In this document: piece after piece, positions 1 through 6,702 of the stretch
How the letters are laid out: each line of letters opens with the position of its first letter
Position numbering within the stretch: the stretch's first letter is position 1
DNA from: Solirubrobacterales bacterium
GTDB taxonomy: Bacteria > Actinomycetota > Thermoleophilia > Solirubrobacterales > Solirubrobacteraceae
Length of the DNA: 9,507 bases
Direction of reading: 5' to 3'
Assembly (NCBI GenBank): GCA_016215085.1
Contig: JACRMD010000283.1
Location: 1-9,507, forward strand
Position numbers and translations under genes: made by a program
The notes under the pieces: model-generated
Told to the model about the DNA's origin: nothing
Databases searched by the model: none
What the model saw: the letters and a program-made list of their open reading frames with translations, nothing else

Positions 1-193
1 CGCGGATCTTGAAGGCGCCGGTGCGCTGCAGGGACTCGGCCTTGAGGACGACCTCGCCGCCGCAGCGCTCGGTCAGCGTCGCCGACGGCAGCACGGGCGT
101 GTGGCGCGCGACATCGCCGATCGCCTCCCGCGCGCGCGCGACGTCCTGCGCGGTGACGTCGCGCAGCGGCGGCGCTGCCTCCCCCGCGGCCAT
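1..193 (-). CDS. ilvA: Threonine ammonia-lyase (threonine dehydratase), N-terminal part, cut by window edge
   Basis: Only the first 64 codons are present; the gene continues past the left edge. Read on the minus strand from the ATG at 193-191, the protein ends with LKAESLQRTGAFKIR. This is the PLP-attachment region of the serine/threonine dehydratase family (fold type II), and Lys62 is the expected Schiff-base lysine. The preceding RHTPVLPSATL segment also fits the family. The enzyme converts threonine to 2-oxobutyrate and ammonia through a reactive enamine, usually in the cytoplasm, feeding isoleucine synthesis or threonine breakdown. The start lies two bases after the ridA stop with no visible Shine-Dalgarno, which suggests translational coupling to ridA. 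Whether this is the biosynthetic form with a C-terminal ACT-like regulatory domain or the short catabolic form cannot be told. A serine dehydratase or serine racemase of the same family is the main alternative. Confidence 0.85.
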   Translation of the reverse strand, partial: MAAGEAAPPLRDVTAQDVARAREAIGDVARHTPVLPSATLTERCGGEVVLKAESLQRTGAFKIR

Positions 194-195
194 GG

Positions 196-588
196 CTAGT
201 CCGGCAGCGCGACGATCGCGTCGATCTCGACCTGGGCGCCGAGCGGCAGCGCGGCCACGCCGATCGTCGAGCGGGCGGGCGGGTCGGCCGCGAAGAACGT
301 CGCGTAGGCCTCGTTGACGTCGGCGAAGGTCCCCATGTCGGTCACGTAGATGCCCACGCGCACCGCGTCGGCCAGCGAGGCGCCGCCGGCCTGGGCGACC
401 GCCTGGAGGTTCTCCAGGCAGCGGCGCGTCTGGTCGCCGACGCCGCCCTCGACTAGCTTGCCGGTGGCGGGGTCCAGCGGGGTCTGGCCCGAGAGGAACA
501 GGAAGCCGCCCGACTGCACGGCGTGGCTGTAGGGCCCGACGGCGGCCGGCGCGTTGTCCGCGGTGATCGCGTGGCGGTGGTGGGACAT
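196..588 (-). CDS. ridA: RidA family reactive enamine/imine deaminase
   Basis: This 130-residue protein has the usual length and features of the RidA (YjgF/YER057c/UK114) family: GPYSHAV near residues 18-24, SGQTPLDPATG at 33-43, and PPARSTIGVAALP at 103-115. Arg106 matches the conserved arginine that binds the substrate carboxylate in archetypal RidA, and Glu121 in VEID matches the conserved active-site glutamate. Known family members form trimers and hydrolyse 2-aminoacrylate and related enamines released by PLP dehydratases, protecting other PLP enzymes. The downstream neighbour is such a dehydratase, which supports the true RidA role over other YjgF-like activities. The ATG at 588 gives a normal N-terminus. 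A weak GAGG lies four bases upstream and a TAGCGT eight bases upstream, so initiation may be leaderless or near-leaderless. Confidence 0.93.
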   Translation of the reverse strand: MSHHRHAITADNAPAAVGPYSHAVQSGGFLFLSGQTPLDPATGKLVEGGVGDQTRRCLENLQAVAQAGGASLADAVRVGIYVTDMGTFADVNEAYATFFAADPPARSTIGVAALPLGAQVEIDAIVALPD

Positions 589-596
589 GGGGCCTC

Positions 597-606
597 ACGC
601 TACCGT
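597..606. promoter_or_regulatory. Candidate overlapping divergent -10 elements
   Basis: The ten bases ACGCTACCGT hold a TANNNT-type -10 candidate on each strand. TACCGT (601-606, plus) lies nine bases before the hydrolase ATG at 616. TAGCGT (602-597, minus) lies eight bases before the ridA ATG at 588. The two share the self-complementary TA at 601-602. No convincing -35 hexamer is seen about 17 bases from either one, and -35 conservation is often poor in actinobacteria. The motifs are directly visible; promoter function is inferred. If real, polymerase could not occupy both directions at once, linking expression of the two gene sets. Confidence 0.4.
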
Positions 607-615
607 CCGCCGCGC

Positions 616-2505
616 ATGCTCGCCGCCCGCCGCCCCGACCGCCCGACCGGAGCGGCCGCCGCCCCCGCCGCGCGTTCCGCGCCGTCCCGCCGCCTCGCGG
701 CCGCGTCGCCTCGCGGCACCCTCCTGCGCCTCGCCCTCGCCGCCGCCGCGCTGCTCGCGGCGCCCGCCGCGGCACAGGCCGAGCTGCCCTGGACGGCGTG
801 CTCCCCGGCCGGGTTCCAGTGCGCGCGGACCGACGTCCCGCTCGACCGCTCGGGCGCGACGCCGGGCACCGTCACGCTCAACGCCACGCGGGCCACCGCC
901 GCGTCGAACCCGGGCCGCAGCGCGGTCGTCGCGCTCGCCGGCGGCCCCGGCCAGGCGGCCGTGCCGCTGGCGCGCGACTTCGCCGCGTCGCTGGGGCCCG
1001 CGCTGGCCGAGCGCGACCTGCTCGTCTTCGACCAGCGCGGCACCGGCGGCTCGGGCGCCCTCTCCTGCCCCGCGCTGAGCGGCTCGGGGACCATCGCCTC
1101 CATCGCCCGCCGCTGCGCCGAGCAGATCGGCGCCACGCGCGGCCTGTACCGGACCCCCGACAGCGCCGAGGACCTCGAGGCGCTGCGCGCGGCCGCGGGC
1201 TACGACAGGCTGGTCATCTACGGCGTGTCCTACGGGACGAAGGTCGCGATGGCCTACGCCGCCGCCCACCCCGACCGCGTCGAGGCGCTCGTGCTCGACT
1301 CGGTGGTGCTGCCCGACGGCCCCGACCCGTTCCGGCGCTCGTCGCTGTCCGCGGTGCGCCGCGTGCTCACCGAGCTGTGCGCCGGCGGCGCCTGCCGCGC
1401 CGCCACGCCCAGCGTCGGCCGCGACCTCGCGGCGCTGGCCCGGCGGCTGCGCCGCGGCGCGCTGCGCGGCACCGTCATCGACGGGCGCGGGCGCCGCAAC
1501 CGGGCGTCGATCCGCCAGGCCGGGCTGTTCAGCGTGCTGCTCGCCGGCGACCTCAACCCGACGCTGCGCGCGGAGCTGCCGGGCGCGATGCGCGCGGCGC
1601 TGCGCGGCGACCGGGCGCCGCTGCTGCGCCTCAGCGCCCGCTCGTCGGGCCTGGACAACGGCGCGCAGTCCGCGGTCGCCGACAGCGACGCGCTGTTCCT
1701 CGCGACGACCTGCGAGGAGACCGCGTTCGCGTGGACGCGCGGCGCGTCGGTGCAGCAGCGCGCGCAGGAGATCGACGCGGTCGCGCGCACGATCCCGGCC
1801 GCCGCGCTCGGCCCGTTCTCGTCGAGCATCGCGGTCCAGGGCGGCGTCATCCCGCTGTGCGTGGGCTGGCCGGTCGCCTCCCCGGCGCCCGCCGCGCCCG
1901 GCGCGCTGCCGCAGGTCCGCACGCTCGTGCTCGACGGCCGGATGGACCTGCGCACGCCCGTCGAGGACGCCCAGCGGGTCGCCGCGCTGATCCCGGGCGC
2001 GCAGGTCGTCGACGTGCCGTTCACGGGCCACTCCGTGCTGGGCAGCGACTTCTCGGACTGCTCGAAGAACGCGGTGGCGGCGTTCTTCGGCGGCGGCTCC
2101 GCGGCCCCGTGCGGCGCCGTCGAGAACTCCTTCTCCCCCACCCCGCGGCCGCCGACGCGGCTGCGCGACCTCGCCGGGCGCGACAAGCGCCGCGCCGCGG
2201 CGGCGGCCACCGTGCTCGACGCGCGCCGCCAGGTCATCGGCGAGGCGCTGGCCGTCGGGCGCGTGCCGGGCCGCGTGGGCGGCCTGCGCGGCGGCTACGT
2301 GACGACGCCGGGCGGCGGCTTCCGCCTCGTCCGCTACGAGTACGTGCCCGGCGTGACGGTCACCGGGACGGCGACCGCGCGCGGCGCGGGCAGCTTCCGC
2401 CTCGGCGGCCGCGCGGGCCTGCGCGGGTCGGTGCGCCTCAGCGCCGCGGCGGGCGGCCCGGGGCTGCCGACGCCGGCCGAGGTGGCCCGGTTGCCGCGCC
2501 AGTAG
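616..2505 (+). CDS. Secreted TAP-like alpha/beta hydrolase (S33-type peptidase relative) with C-terminal tail
   Basis: The 629-residue product has a long Arg-rich n-region, a hydrophobic core at about 35-50 and a likely signal peptidase site after AQA (residue 55). The alpha/beta hydrolase fold follows: a GGPG motif at 109-112 (oxyanion region), DQRGTGGSG at 139-147, and the nucleophile elbow GVSYG with Ser205. The C-terminal TAP-like region supplies Asp444 (GRMD) and His472 (TGHS), so a complete Ser-Asp-His triad can be proposed. Ten cysteines, an even number, suit an exported disulfide-bonded enzyme. Relatives include Streptomyces tripeptidyl aminopeptidases and proline-type aminopeptidases; the substrate here is unknown. 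Residues about 500-629 lie beyond the usual fold as a Gly/Arg/Val-rich tail. The ATG at 616 was chosen because the longer reading frame from 523 would overlap ridA and place extra sequence before the signal peptide. No Shine-Dalgarno is visible. Confidence 0.88.
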   Translation: MLAARRPDRPTGAAAAPAARSAPSRRLAAASPRGTLLRLALAAAALLAAPAAAQAELPWTACSPAGFQCARTDVPLDRSGATPGTVTLNATRATAASNPGRSAVVALAGGPGQAAVPLARDFAASLGPALAERDLLVFDQRGTGGSGALSCPALSGSGTIASIARRCAEQIGATRGLYRTPDSAEDLEALRAAAGYDRLVIYGVSYGTKVAMAYAAAHPDRVEALVLDSVVLPDGPDPFRRSSLSAVRRVLTELCAGGACRAATPSVGRDLAALARRLRRGALRGTVIDGRGRRNRASIRQAGLFSVLLAGDLNPTLRAELPGAMRAALRGDRAPLLRLSARSSGLDNGAQSAVADSDALFLATTCEETAFAWTRGASVQQRAQEIDAVARTIPAAALGPFSSSIAVQGGVIPLCVGWPVASPAPAAPGALPQVRTLVLDGRMDLRTPVEDAQRVAALIPGAQVVDVPFTGHSVLGSDFSDCSKNAVAAFFGGGSAAPCGAVENSFSPTPRPPTRLRDLAGRDKRRAAAAATVLDARRQVIGEALAVGRVPGRVGGLRGGYVTTPGGGFRLVRYEYVPGVTVTGTATARGAGSFRLGGRAGLRGSVRLSAAAGGPGLPTPAEVARLPRQ

Positions 2506-2509
2506 ACGT

Positions 2510-2514
2510 GGGAG
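2510..2514 (+). promoter_or_regulatory. Ribosome binding site for the DUF255 gene
   Basis: GGGAG lies nine bases before the ATG at 2524, in the 18-base gap after the hydrolase stop. It is the only well-formed Shine-Dalgarno seen before any start in the window. It supports both the chosen start and translation from a transcript that begins upstream. Confidence 0.6.
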
Positions 2515-2523
2515 CCTGAGGGC

Positions 2524-4527
2524 ATGGCCAACGCCCTCGCGCACGAGACCTCGCCGTATCTCCAGCAGCACCGCGACAACCCGGTCGACTGGCTGCCGTG
2601 GGGCGAGCAGGCGCTGCGCCGCGCGCGCGAGGAGGACAAGCCGCTGCTGGTGTCGATCGGCTACTCGGCCTGCCACTGGTGCCACGTCATGGAGCGCGAG
2701 TCCTTCGAGGACCCGGAGACGGCCGCGCTGATGAACGAGCACTTCGTCTGCGTGAAGGTCGACCGCGAGGAGCGCCCGGACGTCGACGCGATCTACATGG
2801 AGGCCGTGCAGGCGATGACCGGCCACGGAGGCTGGCCGCTGAACGTCTTCGCCACGCCCGAGCAGGTCCCGTTCTACGGCGGCACGTACTTCCCGCCGGC
2901 ACCGCGCCACGGGATGCCGGCGTGGCGGGCGGTGCTGGCCGCGGTCGCCGAGACGTGGGCGACCAGGCGCGACGAGATCCGCGCCCAGGGCGACCGGATG
3001 GCCGAGCGGCTGTCGCTGAGCGCGGCGCTGCGGCCGACCGGGCGCGACCTCGACGCGGCCGTGCTCGACGACGCGGTGCGCAACCTGCGCGCGAGCTTCG
3101 ACACGGAGTGGGCGGGGTTCGGCGGCGCCCCGAAGTTCCCGCCGTCCTCGGCGTTGCTGTTCCTGCTGGACCGCGCGGCCCGCGGCGGCGACTGGGCGCA
3201 GGCGGCGGGCGAGATGGCGCTGGCCACGCTGCGCGCGATGGCGTCGGGCGGCATCCACGACCAGGTCGGCGGCGGCTTCGCCCGGTACGCGGTCGACCGC
3301 ACGTGGACCGTTCCGCACTTCGAGAAGATGCTCTACGACAACGCGCTCCTCGCGCGCGCGTACCTTCGCGGGTTCCAGCTCTCCGGCGACGCGGAGCTGC
3401 GCGCGGTCTGCGAGGACGTGCTGGCGTTCGCCGCCCGCGAGCTGCGCGGCTCCGAGGGCGGCTTCCTCTGCGCCCTGGACGCCGACAGCGAGGGCGTCGA
3501 GGGGAGGTTCTACGTCTGGACCGTCGCCGAGCTTCGCGACGTGCTCGGTGACGACGCCGGCGCGGCGATCGCCTGGTTCGGCGCCACCGAGGCCGGGAAC
3601 TTCGAGGGCGCCAACGTGCTCGAGGGCCGCGGGCCGCGGCCGCCGGCCGAGCAGCGCGAGCGGATCCGCGCGGCGCTGCTGGAGGCCCGGGCGCGCCGCG
3701 TCCGGCCCGGGCTCGACGACAAGCGGCTGACCGCCTGGAACGGGCTGATGATCCAGGCCTTCGCGGAGGCCGGCGCCGTGCTCGGCCGTGAGGACCTCCT
3801 CGCCGTCGCCCGCGACGCCGCCGGGTTCGTCCTCGCCGAGCTGCGCGACGAGCGCGGCCGGCTGCTGCGCACGTGGAAGGACGGGCGCGCGCGGCTCAAC
3901 GGCTACCTCGAGGACCACGCGTTCCTGCTCGAGGCGCTGCTGGCGCTCTACGAGGCGACCTTCGAGCCGCGGTGGTTCGCCGCCGCGCGCGAGACCGCCG
4001 ACGCGATCCTCGAGCACTTCGCCGACCCCGCGCACGGGGGCTTCTTCGCGACCTCCGACGACCACGAGCACCTCGTCGTGCGCCGCAAGGACCTCGAGGA
4101 CCACCCGATCCCGTCGGGCTCGTCGAGCGCCGCGCTGGGCCTGCTGCGGCTGGCCGCGCTGACCGGCGACGCGCGCTACGAGGAGGCCGCCGCGTCGCAC
4201 CTGCGGCTGGTGGGCGACCTGCTCGGGCGCCACCCGCAGGCCTTCGCCCACGCGCTGCAGGCGCTGGACCACCTGCTCGCGACGCCGCGCGAGGTCGCCC
4301 TGGCCGGCGACCCCGAGGGCGTCGCGGCGCTCGCCGCCGTGGTGCGCGAGGAGCTCCGCCCCGGGCTCGTGCTCGCGGGGCCGCCCGGCGACGGCGTCCC
4401 GCTGATGGAGGGCCGCCAGCCCGTCGGCGGCCGCGCGGCGGCCTACGTCTGCGAGCGCTTCGCCTGCCGGATGCCGGTCACGGAACCTTCACAGGTGCGA
4501 GAACTGCTGGCGCACCCTCGCTCGTAG
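2524..4527 (+). CDS. DUF255 / SPATA20-type thioredoxin-domain protein (YyaL family)
   Basis: The 667-residue product is full length for this family (usually about 650-750). The N-terminal thioredoxin-like domain (about 1-165) contains the family signature SACHWCHVM, with redox-type CxxC cysteines Cys50 and Cys53. GGWPLNVF (102-109) and FYGGTYFPP (117-125) follow. The rest resembles an alpha/alpha-barrel related to N-acylglucosamine 2-epimerase and six-hairpin glycosidases, with GFGGAPKFP (198-206), VPHFEKMLYDN (263-273), LDADSEG (318-324) and LTAWNGLM (402-409). The C-terminus has Cys643 and Cys648 in YVCERFAC. There is no signal peptide, so it is probably cytoplasmic. The reaction is not established for the family; annotations such as cellobiose epimerase or thymidylate kinase-like should not be trusted. 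It sits 18 bases after the hydrolase and nine bases before the MMPL gene, consistent with co-transcription. Confidence 0.93.
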   Translation: MANALAHETSPYLQQHRDNPVDWLPWGEQALRRAREEDKPLLVSIGYSACHWCHVMERESFEDPETAALMNEHFVCVKVDREERPDVDAIYMEAVQAMTGHGGWPLNVFATPEQVPFYGGTYFPPAPRHGMPAWRAVLAAVAETWATRRDEIRAQGDRMAERLSLSAALRPTGRDLDAAVLDDAVRNLRASFDTEWAGFGGAPKFPPSSALLFLLDRAARGGDWAQAAGEMALATLRAMASGGIHDQVGGGFARYAVDRTWTVPHFEKMLYDNALLARAYLRGFQLSGDAELRAVCEDVLAFAARELRGSEGGFLCALDADSEGVEGRFYVWTVAELRDVLGDDAGAAIAWFGATEAGNFEGANVLEGRGPRPPAEQRERIRAALLEARARRVRPGLDDKRLTAWNGLMIQAFAEAGAVLGREDLLAVARDAAGFVLAELRDERGRLLRTWKDGRARLNGYLEDHAFLLEALLALYEATFEPRWFAAARETADAILEHFADPAHGGFFATSDDHEHLVVRRKDLEDHPIPSGSSSAALGLLRLAALTGDARYEEAAASHLRLVGDLLGRHPQAFAHALQALDHLLATPREVALAGDPEGVAALAAVVREELRPGLVLAGPPGDGVPLMEGRQPVGGRAAAYVCERFACRMPVTEPSQVRELLAHPRS

Positions 4528-4530
4528 TCT
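4525..4530 (+). promoter_or_regulatory. Candidate -10 element before the MMPL gene
   Basis: TAGTCT ends six bases before the ATG at 4537. It would occupy -12 to -7 if transcription began at the A of the ATG, the placement expected for a leaderless mRNA. No Shine-Dalgarno precedes this ATG. Its TAG is also the stop codon of the DUF255 gene, so half of the motif exists for another reason. No -35 match is seen at about 17 bases. Confidence 0.3.
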
Positions 4531-4536
4531 CTGGCG

Positions 4537-6684
4537 ATGGCCAGGCTCCTCACCCTCCCCGCCGGGCGTCGCGCCAAGTGGGTCGTGTTCGCCGCGTGGT
4601 GGATCGCGATCATCGGCATCGTCGCCTTCCAGCTCCCCACGAAGTTCAGCGAGGCCGAGAAGAACGAGAGCAAGTCGTTCCTGCCGGGCGACGCCGAGTC
4701 CACCAAGGCGCTCGAGATCACCGAGGCGCTGCAGAAGGGCGACCGCGCGCCGACGATCATCGTCTACCGCCGCGCCGGCGGCCTGACCGGGGCCGACAAG
4801 GCGCGCATCCGCGCCGACCTGCGCGAGCTCAACGCGCTGCGCTTCCCGCAGGCGACCGACTTCGGCAACCCGCAGGGCGCCGACCGCCCGGAGCCCTTCC
4901 AGCTCTCGCGCGACGGCACGACCGCGCTGATCGCCAACACGATCAAGGGCAACGGCGAGAGCGAGACGATCATCGACCCCGTCGAGCGCTACCGCGAGCT
5001 GGTCAGCGACCCCGGCGGCGGGCTCGAGGTCAAGGTCGCGGGGCCGGCCGGCATCAGCGCCGACGCGATCAAGGTCTTCGAGAACATCAACGGCACGCTG
5101 ATCGCGGCGGCCGGCGGGCTGGTGCTGCTCCTGCTGATCATCATCTACCGCAGCCCGTTCTTCTGGTTCTTCCCGCTGCTGGCGGTGATCTTCGCCGAGA
5201 TCACCTCGCGCGGCGCGGGGTACTTCCTCACGCAGGCCGGCGTCACGGTCAACGGCCAGTCCTCCTCGATCCTCTCCGTGCTCGTCCTCGGCGCCGGCAC
5301 GGACTACGCGCTGCTGCTCGTCGCCCGCTACCGGGAGGAGCTGCGACGAGAACCCGACAAGCACGTGGCGATGCAGCACGCCCTGGCCAACGCCGGGCCG
5401 GCGATCGTCGCCTCGGCGCTGACGGTCTCGATCGCGCTGCTGGCGCTCACGCTGGCCAAGGTCAACGGCACCGCGGGCCTCGGCCCGACGGGCGCCCTGG
5501 GCATCCTCGTGGCGCTCGTCTCGATGATGACCTTCCTGCCCGCGCTGCTGGTCATCGTCGGGCGCCGGCCCTTCTGGCCCTACATCCCCCACGTGGGCGA
5601 CACCGGCGTCGACGAGACGCACGGCGCGTGGCGCCGGATCGGCCAGTGGGTGGCGGGCAAGCCGCGCAAGGTGTGGATCGGCACCGCGCTCGGCCTGGCG
5701 GTGTGCGCGCTGGGCCTGCTGAACTTCAGCACCGGCCTGACGCAGTCCAACTCGTTCCGCGACGACGTCGAGTCGATCCAGGGCCAGGACCTCATCGCGC
5801 AGGCGTTCCCGGCCGGCGCCAGCGCGCCGACCGACGTGGTCGTCCGCGACCCGGCGAAGGTGGAGGCGGTGCGCGAGGCCGTCGGGCGGGTGCCGGGCGT
5901 GGCCGAGGTCACGACGACGCCCAACCGCGGGCCCCAGGGCATCCAGCTGGCGGCGTTCCTGGAGGTCGACCCGTACTCGACCGAGGCCTACGACCTGATC
6001 CCTGACCTGCGCAAGGCCGCCAGGGAGGCCGACCCCTCGGCGCTGGTCGGCGGGTTCACGGCGGTCGAGTACGACCTGCGCCAGGCCTCGGTGCGCGACA
6101 CGAAGCTGCTCGTGCCGCTGACGCTGCTGATCGTCTTCACGATCCTGGTGGTCCTGCTGCGGGCGGTGCTGGCGCCGCTGCTGCTGATCGCGACGGTGGT
6201 GCTGAGCTTCCTCGCCGCGCTGGGCGTCAGCGCCGTGGTCTACGACGTGGTCTTCGGCTTCCCCGGATCGGACCCGTCGCTGCCGCTGTTCGCCTTCATC
6301 TTCCTGGTGGCGCTGGGGGTCGACTACAACATCTTCCTCATGGCGCGCGTGCGCGAGGAGGCGCAGAAGCACGGCACGCGGCCGGGCATGCTGCGGGCGC
6401 TGGCGGTGACCGGCGGCGTGATCACCTCGGCCGGCATCGTGCTGGCCGGCACCTTCGCGGTGCTCGCGGTGCTGCCGCTGACGTTCCTGACCGAGATCGG
6501 GTTCGCGATCGCCTTCGGCGTGCTGCTCGACACGTTCATCGTGCGCTCGGTGCTCGTCCCCGCGCTCGTGCTCGACATCGGGCCGCGCGTGTGGTGGCCG
6601 TCCAAGCTGGCGCTCGAGGAGGATCACGAGGAGTCGGACCTCGAACAGGTTCGACATCGCACCGGGGCCCTGTCAGGCACCTAG
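4537..6684 (+). CDS. MMPL family (RND superfamily) transporter
   Basis: The 715-residue membrane protein has the two-fold MMPL layout. The first transmembrane helix is at about 15-33, an extracytoplasmic domain at about 35-185, a helix bundle at about 187-342, helix seven at about 377-396, a second extracytoplasmic domain at about 400-520, and a second bundle at about 524-680. Each bundle carries the proton-relay type Asp-Tyr pair: Asp256-Tyr257 in GAGTDYALL (helix 4) and Asp596-Tyr597 in GVDYNIFLM (helix 10). Both are followed by a basic RxREE segment, as in mycobacterial MmpL proteins. The family exports lipids, glycolipids or hydrophobic compounds using the proton gradient. The cargo here is unknown: no lipid-synthesis, polyketide or regulator gene is adjacent. 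The long charged C-terminal domain of some MmpL proteins is absent; the tail is about 30 residues. Confidence 0.94.
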   Translation: MARLLTLPAGRRAKWVVFAAWWIAIIGIVAFQLPTKFSEAEKNESKSFLPGDAESTKALEITEALQKGDRAPTIIVYRRAGGLTGADKARIRADLRELNALRFPQATDFGNPQGADRPEPFQLSRDGTTALIANTIKGNGESETIIDPVERYRELVSDPGGGLEVKVAGPAGISADAIKVFENINGTLIAAAGGLVLLLLIIIYRSPFFWFFPLLAVIFAEITSRGAGYFLTQAGVTVNGQSSSILSVLVLGAGTDYALLLVARYREELRREPDKHVAMQHALANAGPAIVASALTVSIALLALTLAKVNGTAGLGPTGALGILVALVSMMTFLPALLVIVGRRPFWPYIPHVGDTGVDETHGAWRRIGQWVAGKPRKVWIGTALGLAVCALGLLNFSTGLTQSNSFRDDVESIQGQDLIAQAFPAGASAPTDVVVRDPAKVEAVREAVGRVPGVAEVTTTPNRGPQGIQLAAFLEVDPYSTEAYDLIPDLRKAAREADPSALVGGFTAVEYDLRQASVRDTKLLVPLTLLIVFTILVVLLRAVLAPLLLIATVVLSFLAALGVSAVVYDVVFGFPGSDPSLPLFAFIFLVALGVDYNIFLMARVREEAQKHGTRPGMLRALAVTGGVITSAGIVLAGTFAVLAVLPLTFLTEIGFAIAFGVLLDTFIVRSVLVPALVLDIGPRVWWPSKLALEEDHEESDLEQVRHRTGALSGT
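6641..6654. repeat. Perfect inverted repeat TCGAAC-AG-GTTCGA
   Basis: Two six-base arms are exact reverse complements around a two-base centre. The repeat lies in the 3' end of the MMPL gene (codons for LEQVR), about 35 bases before the TAGGGT upstream of the 6703 gene. The arms equal the half-sites of the actinobacterial LexA (SOS) box, but that box has four central bases, not two. It may be a regulator site or coincidence. Confidence 0.35.
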
Positions 6685-6688
6685 GGCA

Positions 6689-6694
6689 TAGGGT
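6689..6694 (+). promoter_or_regulatory. Candidate -10 element before the secreted basic protein gene
   Basis: TAGGGT ends eight bases before the ATG at 6703 and lies wholly in the 18-base gap after the MMPL stop. It is a good TANNNT -10 match, and its position suits a leaderless or very short leader transcript. A GGGTGGG overlaps it five bases from the ATG and could instead act as a poor ribosome site. No clear -35 is seen. Confidence 0.35.
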
Positions 6695-6702
6695 GGGCCG
6701 CG

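Noticed and set aside
130..141. CGCGCGCGCG run
   Set aside because: It is in-frame coding sequence for Ala/Arg residues of the lyase N-terminus (VARARE) and is ordinary for this base composition.
523..615. Upstream extension of the hydrolase start to 523
   Set aside because: It would overlap ridA by 66 bases and place 31 further residues before an already long signal-peptide n-region. The ATG at 616 fits better with the export signal and the candidate promoter.
676..720. Possible twin-arginine signal in the hydrolase (SRRLAAA)
   Set aside because: The residues after RR do not fit the F-L-K positions of the Tat motif and the hydrophobic core starts about ten residues later. A general secretory signal is the simpler reading.
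595..4272. A 1225-codon open frame on the minus strand
   Set aside because: It lies antisense to the hydrolase and DUF255 genes, which have clear motifs. Its composition (Arg, Ala, Gly, Gln and His with no domains) is typical of a shadow frame in GC-rich coding DNA, where stop codons are rare.
4489..6657. A 722-codon open frame on the minus strand
   Set aside because: It is antisense to the MMPL gene. The translation is full of Arg, Gln, Asp and His with no membrane segment or motif, so it is a shadow of the MMPL coding sequence.
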